64,000 bases of DNA from Desulfoluna limicola (GTDB taxonomy: Bacteria > Desulfobacterota > Desulfobacteria > Desulfobacterales > Desulfolunaceae). The notes under the pieces are model-generated. The model did not search any database and was not told the DNA's origin. It saw only the letters and a program-made list of their open reading frames with translations. The stretch covers positions 682,001-746,000 of the forward strand of contig NZ_AP024488.1 of assembly GCF_021654575.1 (NCBI RefSeq). The letters are read 5' to 3'. Positions 46,744-56,223 of this stretch are shown in pieces. Position 1 is the stretch's first letter; each line of letters begins with the position of its first letter. The position numbers were made by a program, and so were the translations under genes.

Positions 46744-49080
46744 TCAGGTATTGGCAAATTCCTGGATATCCACAATGGGCGTGATATGTCCCCCCACAAT
46801 GATGGAGCCCGTGATGCCTTTCTGCTGAATGGTTTCGGTGTCCAGCACAAGGTCCACCTCCACGGTATCCACCGGGGGGGAGACCAACAGCCCCATCTCC
46901 TGTTTCTCGGTTTTGAACACGATCACCTCCCGCTTTGCCCGATCCGGCAGCGGGGCAACGCTCACCGCATCTGAGAGTTCGTAAAGGGGGAGGGAGCCCC
47001 CTCGGTATTGGAGAACCCGTTTGCCTCCCACGGTTTCGATGTCTGAAGAGGGGACCCGTTCTGTGCGTTCCACAAAGCTCAAGGGAACCGCAAACTGCTC
47101 ACTCTCCAGGTTTCGGAACAGGAGGAGGGACGTGCGGTTTGTTTCGTCTTCTTTCGATTTGCCGGCGGCCACGGAGTGGCCTGTTCTATCCGCGGCGTCC
47201 ACCTGGGTGTTGAGGCCTGCCATTCGGGCAAGGCTGGCCACCTCAAGGATCAAGGCGACCCGGCCGTCGCCCATGATGGTGGCACCGGAGCACCCCTCGC
47301 ATCCCTTCAGGTGGCGGCCCAGGGGCTTGACCACGATCTCCTCGGAGTCCTGGAGCCTGTCCACCACGAGCCCGTACTTGAAAGACCCCGCAGAAACCAC
47401 GGCAATGTTCAGGGCGCTTTCGGCCCGAACCCTTCGGTCGCCACCCGCTCGACCCTGGTGAGTGCTTTCAGCCTGGGCCGTATCGCTTTGGGACTGTTCG
47501 GACTGTTCGGAGGGGCGGCGGGCGCTGCGCCTGTCAGCGATGGAGGTTCGTCGGTCGAGACGGCGCTTTCCGTCGGAGGGATCCACGTAATAACGGTCGA
47601 TGTCCAGGAGCCTGGCAAGGCTGAGGACAGGCAGGAGGTTCCCCCGCAGTCGAAGCACGTTCGCATTGCCCACTTTCTCGATGCGCTCCTTGACCTGGGC
47701 CGCCGGTATCCGTATGAGTTCGTCGAGGTTAACCTGCGGGATGGCGAACCGCTCATCGCCTGCCGTGATGATCTGGCTGGGGACGATGGCCAGGGTGAGG
47801 GGAAGCCTGATCCGGAAGGTGGTTCCCCGGCCGTGCTCCGAATCGACGTCGATGGTCCCCCCCAGTGTGTCCAGGGTGGCCTTGACGAGGTCCATGCCCG
47901 CCTCTTTGACGGGGTGCTCGGTGGCTTGGCTGGTGGTGGCGATGCCGGGAAGAAAGATGAGGGCCCTCTTCTCGCTGTCGTTCATGGCGTCTGCCTGCTT
48001 CTCCGTGAGGAGTCCCTTGCTGACGGCAGCAAGGATCAGGGAATCCCCGTCGAACCCCTTGCCATCGTCAGAGATCTCGATATTCACCTGATCGGCTTCT
48101 TGAAACGCCCTCATCCGGATCTGGCCTTCGGGACTCTTTCCGGCCATTTTCCGGACCTCCGGAGGTTCGATGCCATGCTCCACGGCGCTTCGGACGAGAT
48201 GGGTGAGGGGGGCAGCAATTGTTTCGAGGATGGTTTTGTCCAGTTCCACCTCTTTTCCCTCAATGGAGAGGTGGATGGATTTGTTCAAGTCCCGGGCAAG
48301 ATCACGGATCACGCGGTTGAATGTGGTAAAGAGCCCCCCAATGGGCTGCATGCGGGTCTGCATGATCGCCTCCTGAAGTTCGGAGGTGATCATGTCGATG
48401 CGTTGACTGGCGGCTTCCAGGGTCTGTCCGTTACCGGCACTTACCCCCTGGACCAGCTGGTTTCGACTCAGGACGAGTTCACCGGCGAGGGTCATCAGGG
48501 TGTCCAGGAGGTTCACCCCCACCCGGATGGAGGTTTGGGGCTTTGTGCCGGTGTCGGAATCGCTTAAAAGCTCTTCCAACGACCCCATGGTCCTTCTTTT
48601 GTCCTCTTGGAAGGCCTGGGCCTGATGTGTGGTGTGGCCCTGTTCCGGTTCATGTGCGGTATTCCGGTCATGGGGGGGGGCTTGGTCTGCTTTCGACTCC
48701 AATTCAGAAAGGGTCACGATTTGTTGCATTACCCTCTCTTCGGTGAGCAGTTCAGGCGTGTCGAGGAGGGTTCGGATGGTTTCAAATCCCCCGAGGATCG
48801 TTTCAACCACCGCCGGAGAGGGGATGAGTGCCCCGGTTTTTAACTCCTTAAGGAGGCGTTCCAGTTCGTGGGCCATATCCTTTACGGCGGAGAACCCCGT
48901 GAAGGCTGCGCCCATTCGGATGGTGGTGATGGGTTGGAAAAAAGAGTCCAGAAGTTCTGGATCAATGTCGGAAACGGCCTGCCCCAGTGTCAGAAGTCTC
49001 CCATCGAGACCCGACAGAATTGCCAGAGAATCCGTGATGTACATCTGTTGTGTTTCATCATCATTCCGTATCATGTCCAA
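46744..49080 (-). CDS. CheA-like protein with degenerate P1 and kinase sites and tandem CheW domains
   Basis: Protein of 778 aa with CheA architecture: P1-like helices (1-130), P3 dimerisation (about 185-250), P4 ATPase-like (about 250-430), P5/CheW (about 430-625, broken by a polar insert at 500-556) and a second CheW domain (648-778). The P1 phospho-His is replaced (LLDSFFQPITTIRMGAAFTGF, Thr52 at the His position). The P4 N box reads HLVRSAVEHGIE (Ser298 for the invariant Asn, Glu301 for Asp). The G2 loop GRGVGMD reads VKEAGMD. G1 (DDGKGFD) and PLTLAI remain. It is probably a scaffold, not a kinase. No P2, CheY, CheB or CheR gene is near. Confidence 0.9.
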   Translation of the reverse strand: MDMIRNDDETQQMYITDSLAILSGLDGRLLTLGQAVSDIDPELLDSFFQPITTIRMGAAFTGFSAVKDMAHELERLLKELKTGALIPSPAVVETILGGFETIRTLLDTPELLTEERVMQQIVTLSELESKADQAPPHDRNTAHEPEQGHTTHQAQAFQEDKRRTMGSLEELLSDSDTGTKPQTSIRVGVNLLDTLMTLAGELVLSRNQLVQGVSAGNGQTLEAASQRIDMITSELQEAIMQTRMQPIGGLFTTFNRVIRDLARDLNKSIHLSIEGKEVELDKTILETIAAPLTHLVRSAVEHGIEPPEVRKMAGKSPEGQIRMRAFQEADQVNIEISDDGKGFDGDSLILAAVSKGLLTEKQADAMNDSEKRALIFLPGIATTSQATEHPVKEAGMDLVKATLDTLGGTIDVDSEHGRGTTFRIRLPLTLAIVPSQIITAGDERFAIPQVNLDELIRIPAAQVKERIEKVGNANVLRLRGNLLPVLSLARLLDIDRYYVDPSDGKRRLDRRTSIADRRSARRPSEQSEQSQSDTAQAESTHQGRAGGDRRVRAESALNIAVVSAGSFKYGLVVDRLQDSEEIVVKPLGRHLKGCEGCSGATIMGDGRVALILEVASLARMAGLNTQVDAADRTGHSVAAGKSKEDETNRTSLLLFRNLESEQFAVPLSFVERTERVPSSDIETVGGKRVLQYRGGSLPLYELSDAVSVAPLPDRAKREVIVFKTEKQEMGLLVSPPVDTVEVDLVLDTETIQQKGITGSIIVGGHITPIVDIQEFANT

Positions 49081-49755
49081 ACTCCTGTACCTTCCTCTTG
49101 ACTCATTGGCATTCTGACGTCCTTCTCACTGTTTTTGTCTGGCCCTCCCATGCTGACGGGGGGGGGGGATGTGTTTATCTGTTTTTTGGTTGGGATTTGA
49201 TCAATGGCATACGTTGGGTGAAGACCCCGCTTATTGTTGGGACCACATCCGTCAATACCTGTCTGACCCCACGGGGGCATCGTCAAAACCATCCCTTCCC
49301 CCCCCTCTCTCTTTTGAGGAGGGGAGGGGCTTCCCCGATTCACAATGGAAACCTTTGCGTCGTTATCGAGATGCCGCCCCTGCCAGGTGTCCCCGCCTTC
49401 AATTCGAATGGAACCTGCAACCCGTTGGCTGGTTCAGGGCTTCACGTCTTCCATGATGCGTGTTTTGGTCCTTTTGTGAATCGTGGAATCAGGAGAACCG
49501 TGTGCACTGCAATTGTGCGAGACTTAATACATCAATAAACATGCCAGTATGGCTGTTTTTTGATGTTGCCGTGTTTTATGTGGCCTTTTAGACTGTTATG
49601 TGTGCGGCAACTGTTTTTTGATGGTTCGGACAGGAATGGGGCGCGTCATTGTGTCGCGCCCACCGAAGGGCAGAGGGGTGGGTAACCTGCTTGTATTAAA
49701 TTAATTGCCGGGTGGGGTAATGGGTCGCAGGGAGGGTGCGACAGAGGGACACGGA
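49081..49755. other. Intergenic region upstream of the CheA-like gene
   Basis: Should contain the promoter of the chemosensory genes. It holds a G10 run at 49158-49167 and a CCCCTCTCTCTTTTGAGGAGGGG-like inverted stretch near 49300-49330. I see no gene and no sigma-54 site. Confidence 0.4.
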
Positions 49756-51309
49756 TCAGTTGGATTGATGACGGGTGATTTTTCTTTGGAGAGAGCGTCG
49801 TTCGATTCCAAGCATTTTTGCCGCTCGGGATTTGTTGCCTCCCGTCTTTTCGAGGGCCATATCAATGAGTTGTTTCTCGTACCGGTTGAGAGAGTCCGTG
49901 AGGTTGCTGCTTTCATCGAGACATGGGGCTTGCCCTGGGTAACATGGGGTGGTCTCAGTGAACCCATGATCCTCTTTGGTACTGGGCATGGTGTTGAGGG
50001 TCAGGTACTGGGCTAAGGTGTTTTCCAGTTCGCGAATGTTGCCGGGCCAGTGGTATCCTTGAATCCATTGTTGCAATTGGAGTGGGATGGCCTTGATTTC
50101 ACCCGGTGGGCTTAATTTTCGAACAAAATGGGAGGTAAGATATTCCAGATCCTCTATTCGCTCTCGGAGCGGGGGAATGTGAATGGGGATAATATGGATT
50201 CGGTAAAAAAAGTCTTTTCGCATCGTTCCGCTATCGACCAGTTGATTCAAATTTCTGTTGGTGGCGGTGATGATGCGAAAATCGACCTTTTTGGGGGTGG
50301 TGCTTCCAACGGGTGTAAATCCCCCGCCCTCAATTGCCCTTAGCAGTTTGACCTGATGGTGCAGAGGAATTTCACCGATCTCGTCCAGAAAGAGGGTGCC
50401 CCCTTCAGCGGCTTCCAGCAACCCTAGTTTATGTGTGGTGGCACCAGAAAAAGCCCCTTTCTGGTACCCGAAAAATTCACTTTCAAACAGGTTGTCGGGG
50501 ATGGCTCCGCAATTGACTGGGATGAAGGGCTTTTTGTGTCGAGGGCTCAAGTCGTGAATGGTTCGAGCAACCAGCTCTTTGCCGGTGCCGGACTCTCCGT
50601 AGATCACTACGCTGTTTTCCGCCGCCGCCGACAGGATGATTTTTTCGTAGACCGTCTGCATGGGTTCGCTTTTGCCGATGAGGCTGCCCAACCCGTGTCG
50701 CGGCATGCCTTGGGACTTGAGTAGGCGGTTCTCACTCTCCAGGCGGGCCATGCTCTCGATGGAACGGGCTTCCATTTCCTTTTTTTGGGTAATATCTCGC
50801 ACGGTCCCCAGTACAGCCGGTTGACCTTGCCACGCGATGGCTCGGCTGTGGTCATTTACCCATATGTTTGTCTTATCTCCCCGGATGCAGAGAACGTCAA
50901 TATTTTCCGTCTGGGACCCCTGTTTCAGGCGTTGGACCATATCCAAAAAGGGTTGCCTGTAATCGCTGTGGAGTAACTCCACAAGATTCATGCGACGTAG
51001 CTGCTGCTTCGTGTACCCGAAGATTTCCTCGAATGCGGGGTTGATATAGACCAGTTTCTGGTTCTGGATGATGGCGATGCCGTCGGCGCTGTTGTCCGCG
51101 AGGGTCCGGTAAAGCTCTTCGCTTTTTTTTAAGGCGTTCTCGGACTTTTTTTTCTCTTCAATCTCTTTGACCAGCCGGGCGTTGTTCTCTTTGAACTCCT
51201 GGATTTTTTTTTGGAGTTCAGGGTAGTAGCTCTTACGGATGGACTGATGTCCCAAACCCTGGATTGAAAGGCGCTTGTTGTTTAATTCATTTTTAGAACG
51301 ATTCTTCAT
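49756..51309 (-). CDS. Sigma-54-dependent transcriptional activator with PAS domain
   Basis: Enhancer-binding protein of 517 aa. A coiled coil (about 30-60) and a PAS domain (about 65-180, [26 protein letters not shown]) are followed by the AAA+ domain with Walker A GESGTGKE, the sigma-54 contact loop GAFSGA (Thr to Ser change from GAFTGA), [11 protein letters not shown] and the [15 protein letters not shown] arginine finger region. A Fis-type HTH ([22 protein letters not shown]) closes the protein. Its start overlaps the end of the alcohol dehydrogenase gene by 17 bp, so it may control that gene. No matching -24/-12 promoter was found nearby. Confidence 0.93.
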   Translation of the reverse strand: MKNRSKNELNNKRLSIQGLGHQSIRKSYYPELQKKIQEFKENNARLVKEIEEKKKSENALKKSEELYRTLADNSADGIAIIQNQKLVYINPAFEEIFGYTKQQLRRMNLVELLHSDYRQPFLDMVQRLKQGSQTENIDVLCIRGDKTNIWVNDHSRAIAWQGQPAVLGTVRDITQKKEMEARSIESMARLESENRLLKSQGMPRHGLGSLIGKSEPMQTVYEKIILSAAAENSVVIYGESGTGKELVARTIHDLSPRHKKPFIPVNCGAIPDNLFESEFFGYQKGAFSGATTHKLGLLEAAEGGTLFLDEIGEIPLHHQVKLLRAIEGGGFTPVGSTTPKKVDFRIITATNRNLNQLVDSGTMRKDFFYRIHIIPIHIPPLRERIEDLEYLTSHFVRKLSPPGEIKAIPLQLQQWIQGYHWPGNIRELENTLAQYLTLNTMPSTKEDHGFTETTPCYPGQAPCLDESSNLTDSLNRYEKQLIDMALEKTGGNKSRAAKMLGIERRSLQRKITRHQSN

Positions 51310-52447
51310 AGAGTCCTTGCAAATCCCTCAGGGTGGGTTGTTTGGGGTTGGTCACCATGCAGGCATCGTGGAGAGCTTTCCTGGAAAGCTCTGGGATATC
51401 CTCTTTCTGGACGCCATGGTCCCCAAAGGTTTTTCTGATACCCAATGTGTCTTTAAGTTCAGTGAGGGGAGCGAGGATTGCATCGAGCCGCTGGCACTTA
51501 GGCCTCGATTTGATGTCGTCGATACCCAAGGCTTCTCCGATGGCGTCGAAGCGCTCAGGCACCGCGTTGTAGTTATAGGCGATCACATGATTCAGTAAGA
51601 TGCCGTTGCATTCTCCGTGAGACAGGTGATGAGGGCCTCCAATGCTGTGGGCCATGGCGTGAACGGTTCCCAGGCCTGCGTTGGAAAAAGCAAGCCCGGC
51701 CTTAAGGCTTCCCAGCATTAACTTTTTCCGGACCTCCAGATCATTGGGGGTTTCCGTGGCCTTTACGAGGTTGCCATGGATCAGTCGAATGGCTTCAAGG
51801 GCGAGAAGGTCGGTCAAGGGGGAGTTCGCTGAAGAGACAAAGGCCTCGATGGCATGAACCAGCGCATCCATGCCTGTGCATGCCGTGAGGTAGGCACCCA
51901 TGGTGATCGTGGTTTCAGGGTCAATAAGGGTGACGTCCGGCACGATGGCTTTGTCGATGATGGAAACCGTGGACCGTTTTTGGCTGTCCGTGATGAAGGC
52001 GTATTGTGACACGTCGGACGAGGATCCTGCCGTCGTGGGAATGCAGATCAGAGGAGGGGCAGGAACATCCACCTTGTTGATGCCTTCAAAGGCCAACACG
52101 TTCCTGTTGTTGGTGCTGACGATGCCGATTGTCTTTGCACAGTCCATGGTGTTACCGCTACCAACGGCAACAATGACATCGCATGTTTCTTTGTTGTAAA
52201 GCTCTGCCCCGGCCATGATTTCTGAGTCCCGGGGCGGGGGACTTATCTCAGAGAACAGGGTGGTGGCTATGCCCTCTTGTTCCAGCATTTCGCATACTCT
52301 TTCGGTCCATCCGGCTTTGACGACTCGGCAGTCACTGACAACCAGAGCCTTTTGGGCGCCAAATTTTTTTGCGTATTGCCCGGAGAGTTTCAACGCCCCT
52401 AAGCCAAAGACAATCTCAGGGGAAGCAAAGGTTCTCAAGTCAAGCAT
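51293..52447 (-). CDS. Iron-containing alcohol dehydrogenase (group III)
   Basis: NAD(P)-dependent dehydrogenase of 384 aa for short-chain alcohols, aldehydes or diols. Visible: FGLGALKLSGQYAKKFGAQKALVVSD, the nucleotide motif VGSGNTMDCAKTIG, PTTAGSSSDVSQYAFIT, the first metal ligand in TGMDALVHAIEAF and the His-rich HAMAHSIGGPHHLSHGECNGILLNHV. The length is normal. The start MLDLR has GGAG 8 nt upstream. A sigma-54 activator gene overlaps its end. Confidence 0.94.
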   Translation of the reverse strand: MLDLRTFASPEIVFGLGALKLSGQYAKKFGAQKALVVSDCRVVKAGWTERVCEMLEQEGIATTLFSEISPPPRDSEIMAGAELYNKETCDVIVAVGSGNTMDCAKTIGIVSTNNRNVLAFEGINKVDVPAPPLICIPTTAGSSSDVSQYAFITDSQKRSTVSIIDKAIVPDVTLIDPETTITMGAYLTACTGMDALVHAIEAFVSSANSPLTDLLALEAIRLIHGNLVKATETPNDLEVRKKLMLGSLKAGLAFSNAGLGTVHAMAHSIGGPHHLSHGECNGILLNHVIAYNYNAVPERFDAIGEALGIDDIKSRPKCQRLDAILAPLTELKDTLGIRKTFGDHGVQKEDIPELSRKALHDACMVTNPKQPTLRDLQGLYEESF

Positions 52448-53291
52448 AGACACACTCCAAAGAAGCACAGACACGATCACAGGTTGGCATTCCAGGCCGC
52501 CGCGTATAGGCGGAGGCAAAAGGAACGGCTTTTGACCACGTATGGCCCAATCCTTTTACTTTATTCATGGTGTTTATATGTCAATTCCGGTTTGTTTTGT
52601 TTAATCCGAGGTTGATTAACCAGCCTATGGAAGACGTCATCCTGGTGATCGGCCGTTTCTGTCTTGAGTCTCCAGTCACGTCATGAAAAAACAGGGTTTT
52701 ATAAAACAAAGTTTAGATGAGCTATCTGCTGCCTGGGCCTTCGAAAAAAAAACATGTGAAACAGTCGGCATTGATAGCTGTTCGGTCATAAAAACAGGTC
52801 ACTCAACCCCCATGCATGGAATCATGCAGGTTGGGTGAGTGGCAATATGATGACAAAATCAGACAAGAAAAGGCATTAATATAATGAGTATGAAAGCACC
52901 ATAGCATCCTGTCGACATTCTGTTAAGAAATCTTAAAGCTTTTTTATCTGATTTTATATCATTGTTAGGAAAAGCCAAATGTGTTGCAAATAATAAAGTT
53001 TGGGTGAATTAGGGTGGTGGATGCCGAGGTAATAATTAAAGCTGAGTAGTTGGGAAACCTTTTCTTAAAACCTTAAAATGTAGGGTTTGTTTTTGTGAGA
53101 GACTCATTTTGATGGCTTGTTTTGTGTCGAAATAGAAAAATGCTTTGGGAAACAATGCTTTTTTACAAGTTCTTGCTTGGGGCGGTTCTTTCCATTCAGA
53201 CGGGGTCGCGGCGAGCCCGGTCGATGTGTCTGCCCTGAAGGTGTCGGTGAACAAAATCCTTCAGGGCTGAAAAAAAAACAAGGGGAGCAAT
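52448..53291. other. Gene-free AT-rich region with hairpins
   Basis: No convincing gene. A compound hairpin near 52800-52845 (CACTCAACCC with GGGTGAGTG and an inner TGCATG/CATGCA) is followed on the minus strand by TTTTTAT, so it may terminate the outer-membrane protein transcript. CCCTGAAGG/CCTTCAGGG pair at about 53233-53266 with an A9 run alongside. Confidence 0.5.
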
Positions 53292-54260
53292 CTAAAAATT
53301 CAGCCCCGCACTTGCGAGGCCGATGAGGGTCTGGCTATCGAAGAAGTCAATGTTGGCGTTTGACCAGACATACCCGGCACCGACGCTGGCAAAAAGTCTC
53401 TCTGATCCGAAAAGGTTCAGGCGCATCACCTGAGCAAAGGTCGTGAGCCCTTCCTCTTGGCGTCTATTGCCAAACAGTGGGTGTTGTTTTTCATACTGAT
53501 TGTAAAAACCGGACACAACGCCGATAAAGACCCAGGGGGGGCGGGCCTGCTGCAACAGGACCCCCAACTTGAGCCCCTCGTAGCGATTGGCTGGCCCGTT
53601 CAAATTGGCATAGGTGTAACTTAGTTCTGGCCTGACGCTAAGCCTGCTTGGGTAGGTCATCGTGTATTTGAGCCCGACCTCATGGGTCTGGCCGCTACGG
53701 TCCAGATCCTTTTCCTGGGCGCCGATTTCATCGTCGCTGATATCCACACGATCGATTTTGTATGACAACTCCCAGGGGCTGTCAGCGATTTCCTTTATTT
53801 GGACCTCCATCCCATAGACATCGATATCGCTTTTTTGACGCACCCCATTGGTTTGGTATGGGTTTTTCCATACCTCTCCAACAGGCAGGTAGGTCAATGC
53901 CACATCCAGTGTCAAGAACTTTAAGGGACGGCTCACGCCAGCCTTCAATGAGAGGCCCTCGCCCACCTCAAGGGGATTCCCGAAGTATAAAGCGGTGCCA
54001 TCATCAAACCGGTAGTTCATATAGAGCGAAGCGATTCCGGTGGTTTTCTCATGGGTATGAGCTGGGCCGTCAAGGCCTGAGACCTGGGCGTTGGCGCTCT
54101 CGGTCGACAGTTGGCTGTTGGTCTGAATATACACGGCGCCACCCTGGATCTTGCAGGAAAATCCGCGGTCCGTGCCATTTCTCTCCTGGGCCTGAATTGC
54201 AGGTGGCGTGAAAATAATGAGCAGGGCCAAGGCCGCTGGTTTGATCGGTAAGCGTATCAT
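53292..54260 (-). CDS. Outer-membrane beta-barrel protein, DUF2860-like
   Basis: Protein of 322 aa with a signal peptide (residues 1-24, ending IQAQ). Alternating beta strands follow throughout (GIASLYMNYRFDDGTALYFGNP, LTLDVALTYLP, GLKYTMTYPSRLSVRPELSYTYAN) with the typical terminal aromatic residue (GLASAGLNF). This matches the DUF2860 outer-membrane family in pattern. Function unknown. Isolated; the MITE copy Q lies just upstream. Confidence 0.8.
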   Translation of the reverse strand: MIRLPIKPAALALLIIFTPPAIQAQERNGTDRGFSCKIQGGAVYIQTNSQLSTESANAQVSGLDGPAHTHEKTTGIASLYMNYRFDDGTALYFGNPLEVGEGLSLKAGVSRPLKFLTLDVALTYLPVGEVWKNPYQTNGVRQKSDIDVYGMEVQIKEIADSPWELSYKIDRVDISDDEIGAQEKDLDRSGQTHEVGLKYTMTYPSRLSVRPELSYTYANLNGPANRYEGLKLGVLLQQARPPWVFIGVVSGFYNQYEKQHPLFGNRRQEEGLTTFAQVMRLNLFGSERLFASVGAGYVWSNANIDFFDSQTLIGLASAGLNF

Positions 54261-54299
54261 TTAATAGCCTTTTTGTTGTGAAAAATGGAAATGGAAGTA

Positions 54300-54557
54300 G
54301 TCACTATTCAGTTACGCCTCCGGCGGGTCGCTTTTTGAGAAAAACCCCCAAAAACCGTTCCGGTTGCATCCCCTTTTGCCGCTCAGCCCCAACGAGGCTG
54401 AGCGGCAAAAGGGGATGTTTGCTCGTTGAGTATAGTACAGTCGGAAAACCAACGCCTTCCAATGAATCGAAATCGGTCTCAAAACCTGTTTGTCAAACTT
54501 TTCAAAAGTTTGGCCCCCGGCAGGGCCGCCGGAGGCGACTTTGAGCTGAATAGTTAC
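54300..54557. mobile_element. 258-bp MITE, inverted copy (Q)
   Basis: It is the reverse complement of 12065-12322 with about 90% identity by eye and the same length. Ends are GTCACTATTCAG and CTGAATAGTTAC. The flanking octamers TGGAAGTA and TGACGGTA match at 5 of 8 positions, so a duplication is at best decayed. It contains GCCTCCGGCGG (54316), the 24-bp hairpin (54367-54417), AACTTTTCAAAAGTTTG and CCGCCGGAGGC (ends 54536). Confidence 0.88.
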
Positions 54558-54583
54558 TGACGGTATTTGTTTGTGTGGGGTTT

Positions 54584-55423
54584 TTATGCTTTTTCTCGTC
54601 CCGGAACGGCGCGGTCGAAAAAGAAGAGCCTTTCCTTGTGGATCAGATACAGCGACAGGACAAGAAGAAGCACTGTTTGGATGACTTTGCTGTCGGGGTG
54701 GGTTTGGAATAATTCATTAAATAAACCCGCTGTGATGTGGAATATTATGGGGACAAGGATATTGCGGTTCGTTTTGAAATAGAGCCAGTTCATAAGGATG
54801 ACAAAGGGGAACAGGCTGATGGCGAAATTTAACGAATAGACCCACCCGGTGACAACCACATTGCTGTGGTAGTAGTCTTTGATAAAGGCAAGGGGCATAT
54901 GCCAGATCACCCAAAAAACACCGAAGATCAGAGAGGTCGTAAGCAGGTTGAATCGGGCACGCAGACAATCCGTTCCGTAAGTGTGCCACGCCAGCTCTTC
55001 AAACACTGGCGCAAGGAACAGGAGAAACCATGCGGGGAATAGGCCAAATGAGAAGGATGTGGTCTCCGCAAATGAAAACTGATCCGGGCTGTGCCCGAAA
55101 AGTAATGAGATGGACTGCGCCAGAAGAATGCTGCCAAGCATGAGAAAACATGTCGTCAAAACATAGGGTGTACTCAACCCATTAAAGGTAAAGGCCCTTT
55201 TAAAGAGGTCCCGTCGCAATTGAGGATCGGAGCCCATCATTGAAAATGCGATGAGCATGGGGCTGACCAAGCCGACAAGGGCAAGCAGCCCGGATGAAAC
55301 AGCCATCGGGCCCGTACGTGGGGTCTTATGGCTTAAATAGGCTGCCATGAACCAGAAAACCCATGGGATAAATGTCGATAATACGTAAAATCGGACCGGG
55401 CGCCTGTATGATGCGATACTCAT
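54584..55423 (-). CDS. CPBP-family intramembrane protease
   Basis: Membrane protein of 279 aa with about eight helices, of the CPBP (Rce1-like, CAAX protease and bacteriocin-processing) family. Motif 1 is FEELAWHTYGTDCLR (Glu-Glu present, with His where many have Arg). Motif 2 is FGVFWVIWHMP and motif 3 FHITAGLFNE. Substrate unknown. The start lies 7 bp after the stop of the TetR gene, so the two form an operon probably under TetR control. Confidence 0.88.
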   Translation of the reverse strand: MSIASYRRPVRFYVLSTFIPWVFWFMAAYLSHKTPRTGPMAVSSGLLALVGLVSPMLIAFSMMGSDPQLRRDLFKRAFTFNGLSTPYVLTTCFLMLGSILLAQSISLLFGHSPDQFSFAETTSFSFGLFPAWFLLFLAPVFEELAWHTYGTDCLRARFNLLTTSLIFGVFWVIWHMPLAFIKDYYHSNVVVTGWVYSLNFAISLFPFVILMNWLYFKTNRNILVPIIFHITAGLFNELFQTHPDSKVIQTVLLLVLSLYLIHKERLFFFDRAVPGREKA

Positions 55424-55430
55424 GGGGTGT

Positions 55431-56051
55431 TTACCCTTTATTCAGGAAGTCGAAGGCCCCAGTCGGAGCCCCCAAAAGTGTTTGGATTAACAACGGGAAT
55501 GCCTCAGCCCGACGACGCAACTGCTCTTCACTCCAGGGGTAAAAACCGATGTCGGTGAGAAATTGAACGCCGGAAATAATAAATTCCGCACACTCAAGGG
55601 GGGCTTTGGTCGTAAAGACGCCTGTTTGACACCCTTGAGATATGACGGAGGCATAAAGGGGGGCCAATTTCAGGATAAAGCGCGCAAGCTGCCTTGTGTG
55701 AATGTCCGAATTCTCTGGATGATGGAGGTTTTCCAGGAGTATTTCATGTTCTTGTGGCATGCTGTTGTCGGTGATGAGGCGAATCAATTTTGGAAGTGGG
55801 GGCAAGGTGTCATGGTCTATCAGCAGGTTCTGCTTCCGGACCAATTCTTCATCGACAATCTCTTCCACAACTGCCTCCAGGATTTCCCCTTTGGATGCGA
55901 AGTGGTGGTACAATGTCCCTTTTGCGATGTTGAGCTTTTCCGTCAGGCCCTGCATCGTTATTTTTTTGTACTCTTGGGTCTGGAACTGTTCCTTCGCCGC
56001 CTGAATGATTTCATTGCGCCTTTCGGCCGCCTTTTTTACAACTCGTGCCAT
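55431..56051 (-). CDS. TetR-family transcriptional regulator
   Basis: Regulator of 206 aa. The N-terminal HTH is clear (RRNEIIQAAKEQFQTQEYKKITMQGLTEKLNIAKGTLYHHFASKGEIL). The C-terminal ligand domain is unassigned. The start MARVV has GGGAAGG 5 nt upstream; the open frame extends 58 residues further through the operator, which cannot be coding. A 21-bp palindrome 39 bp upstream is its likely operator. It heads a two-gene operon with the CPBP protease and is divergent from the DUF6544-like gene. Confidence 0.92.
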   Translation of the reverse strand: MARVVKKAAERRNEIIQAAKEQFQTQEYKKITMQGLTEKLNIAKGTLYHHFASKGEILEAVVEEIVDEELVRKQNLLIDHDTLPPLPKLIRLITDNSMPQEHEILLENLHHPENSDIHTRQLARFILKLAPLYASVISQGCQTGVFTTKAPLECAEFIISGVQFLTDIGFYPWSEEQLRRRAEAFPLLIQTLLGAPTGAFDFLNKG

Positions 56052-56089
56052 GATTGCCTTCCCTTGTTTGATTATTTGTCGTACAAGAT

Positions 56090-56110
56090 ACCGACCGACC
56101 GTCGGTCGGT
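56090..56110. promoter_or_regulatory. TetR operator palindrome
   Basis: ACCGACCGAC-C-GTCGGTCGGT, perfect 10-bp arms. It lies 39 bp before the TetR start and 114 bp before the divergent gene, so it could control both. Confidence 0.85.
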
Positions 56111-56223
56111 CAAGATAAAAATGAAATCTTTTTTGGGCGCATGATTGCGCTGCAAATGAGTGTGGCCGAGACAATGATGCTTTCAGGCGAACTGTCAATC
56201 CGTAATGGAATATGAGGTTTATC

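Noticed and set aside
52448..52620. Sigma-54 promoter for the alcohol dehydrogenase gene
   Set aside because: I looked for a GG-N10-GC element on the minus strand because the adjacent activator is sigma-54 dependent, and found none with the right spacing.
53233..53275. CCCTGAAGG/CCTTCAGGG hairpin as a terminator
   Set aside because: The adjacent homopolymer is on the wrong side for the minus-strand gene, and no plus-strand gene ends there.
54278..54544. 88-aa open frame across the MITE, with a similar frame within 12078-12605
   Set aside because: The shared peptide (ending FGPRQGRRRRL) simply translates the repeat. It has no ribosome binding site and lies over hairpins.
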